Positions 63,008-64,000 of a stretch of DNA of 64,000 nt are shown piece by piece (within the stretch, counting starts at the first letter, position 1; each line of letters starts with the position of its first letter). The stretch covers positions 65,600-129,599 of the forward strand of contig DIGJ01000033.1 of assembly GCA_002419585.1 (NCBI GenBank), read 5' to 3'. Position numbers and translations under genes: made by a program. The stretch is from Lachnoclostridium sp. UBA5725. Its GTDB lineage: Bacteria; Bacillota; Clostridia; Lachnospirales; Lachnospiraceae. Under the pieces are notes generated by a model. It was given only the letters and a program-made list of their open reading frames with translations. It made no database searches and was not told where the DNA came from.

Positions 63008-63556
63008 ATGACAAAATATATTGAAACTCCCATCAATGAATCAATTACAAGCGAATTAAAAGCAGGTGATTATGTATATATTACAGGAACAATATATACT
63101 GCTAGAGATGCTGCCCATAAAAGACTGTATGAAGCGATGTTAGAGAAAAAGGAAGTGCCATTTCCTTTAAAAAATAGTATCGTTTATTATTTAGGGCCAA
63201 CTCCGGCCAAAGAAGGCCAGGTTATTGGATCAGCGGGTCCAACTACAAGTAGTCGAATGGATAAGTATACTCCATTACTTTTGGATAATGGATTAATTGG
63301 TATGATTGGAAAGGGAAAACGTAGCAAAGAAGTTATAACTGCAATGAAAAAGAATAAAGCAGTTTATTTTGCTGCGATTGGTGGTGCAGGAGCATTGCTT
63401 TCAAAATGTATAAAAAAGTCAGAAGTAATTGCTTATGATGATTTAGGAACAGAGGCAATTCGTGAATTATATGTAGAAGAATTTCCTGTAATCGTTGTTA
63501 TTGATAGCGAGGGCAATAATTTATATGAAACAGAACCACAAAAATACAGTAAATAG
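63008..63556 (+). CDS. Fumarate hydratase class I, beta subunit
   Basis: 182 residues. AGDYVYITGTIYTARDAAHKR, FPLKNSIVYYLGPTPAKEGQ, AGPTTSSRMDKYTPLLLDNG and MIGKGKRSKEV are the beta-subunit (FumA C-terminal) signatures. AGAGG 6 bases before ATG 63008. Partner of the alpha subunit; no clear terminator follows in the next 100 bases. Confidence 0.94.
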   Translation: MTKYIETPINESITSELKAGDYVYITGTIYTARDAAHKRLYEAMLEKKEVPFPLKNSIVYYLGPTPAKEGQVIGSAGPTTSSRMDKYTPLLLDNGLIGMIGKGKRSKEVITAMKKNKAVYFAAIGGAGALLSKCIKKSEVIAYDDLGTEAIRELYVEEFPVIVVIDSEGNNLYETEPQKYSK

Positions 63557-63685
63557 AATTATTTAAAGCAGGACAAGATATAGTATTGAACAAAATTAAA
63601 TAAAGTAATTTCCACTATATATAGAAGAAAAAAATTCTAAATTGTTTAAATTAAATATAAAATTTAAAATATATCTATTCTGGGG

Positions 63686-63714
63686 TTGACAAAACCATTT
63701 TACATTGATATACT
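63686..63714 (+). promoter_or_regulatory. SigA promoter of tRNA-Ser
   Basis: TTGACA (63686-63691), 17 bases, TATACT (63709-63714): close to consensus, 58 bases before the tRNA. The rest of 63557-63685 is AT-rich with no gene seen. Confidence 0.85.
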
Positions 63715-63772
63715 AGGTAATGCGTCAAAGAGACGTACTTAAGAAAATATCGAACAATAAGTTCAGCATTAT

Positions 63773-63860
63773 GGAGAAATACTCAAGAGGCTGAAGAGGC
63801 GCCCCTGCTAAGGGTGTAGGTCGTTTGCGCGGCGCGAGGGTTCAAATCCCTCTTTCTCCG
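63773..63860 (+). tRNA. tRNA-Ser (anticodon GCT)
   Basis: 88 nt with the long variable arm of class II tRNAs. Acceptor GGAGAAA/TTTCTCC, anticodon loop CTGCTAA giving GCT, variable arm around GTCGTTTGCGCGGCGC, T arm GAGGG/CCCTC. Discriminator G; CCA not encoded. Reads AGC and AGU. Confidence 0.95.
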
Positions 63861-63905
63861 TTCATTTTCTTAAAAAATGAAGTTAAAAACTTTTGAAAAA
63901 AAGTG

Positions 63906-63934
63906 TTGACAAACAGAATTCAATCTGTTAGAAT
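63906..63934 (+). promoter_or_regulatory. Promoter of an rRNA operon
   Basis: TTGACA (63906-63911), 17 bases, TAGAAT (63929-63934). The following leader to base 64000 ends AACCTTGATAATTGAACAGTG, split here as AACCTTGATAATTG and AACAGTG, which is the kind of sequence found just ahead of 16S rRNA in Clostridia. The rRNA itself lies beyond the window. Confidence 0.75.
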
Positions 63935-64000
63935 GTATCTTGCTGACGCGGTAACAAACGACAGCAAAACAAGCAAAGAACCTTGATAATTGAACAGTGA

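Noticed and set aside
1..64000. CRISPR arrays, complete insertion sequences, prophage genes or toxin-antitoxin pairs
   Set aside because: I saw no direct-repeat/spacer pattern, transposase, phage structural gene or convincing toxin-antitoxin arrangement; the only mobile trace is the integrase relic.

Overview
The window comes from a low-GC, spore-forming Firmicute and most resembles Lachnospiraceae (Lachnoclostridium/Anaerocolumna-like). The reasons are the AT-rich sequence, families common in that group (DUF3881, DUF4446, and probably a DUF6128-type protein), a V/A-type ATPase, a LysM-GH18 protein of the spore-cortex type, and the canonical Firmicute origin cluster. The species call is inference; no database was searched.

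The replication origin lies at about 52.2-54.3 kb. To its left, on the minus strand, run rpmH, rnpA, yidD, yidC, jag, mnmE, mnmG, rsmG, a GNAT gene, a DegS/DegU-like two-component pair, parA, parB, DUF4446, an HD-GYP protein and DUF3881. To its right, on the plus strand, run dnaA, dnaN, the S4-domain gene, recF, gyrB, gyrA, a Nudix gene, two-subunit fumarase, tRNA-Ser and the promoter and leader of an rRNA operon, where the window stops. DnaA boxes occur both upstream of dnaA and in the dnaA-dnaN gap. The gap also carries a GC patch, DnaA-trio-like triplets and an AT-rich stretch. Two parS palindromes lie in and beside parAB.

Further left (0-40 kb) most genes are also on the minus strand, co-directional with the leftward fork: pyrophosphatase, two unusual regulatory-looking proteins, SRP RNA, tadA, a tyrosine phosphatase, histidine kinase/response regulator, PadR operon, trxA, trmB, exonuclease, serS, and tRNA-Lys and tRNA-Arg. 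The main exceptions are a serine hydrolase, the GH18 protein, the nine-gene V-type ATPase operon and a D-Ala-D-Ala carboxypeptidase (19.2-34.7 kb). These are on the plus strand, head-on to replication.

The stretch 9.4-13.7 kb looks like the scar of a mobile element. It holds an integrase N-terminal remnant with an internal stop, a decapitated AraC-type gene, clustered inverted repeats, a lipoprotein, a possible permease fragment and a more GC-rich MalT-like LuxR regulator.

The most unusual items are: (1) neighbouring genes at 2.8-6.5 kb encoding a TPR protein with what looks like a dead SpoVK/CbbX-type AAA+ domain, and a 768-residue protein with a degenerate cyclic-nucleotide-binding fold; (2) a GH18 protein whose catalytic motif has been replaced; (3) a perfect 24-bp palindrome containing the padR promoter; (4) a coiled-coil membrane protein with repeated FliM-like LSxEEIxxLF peptides; (5) a terminator that doubles as a parS-like site.
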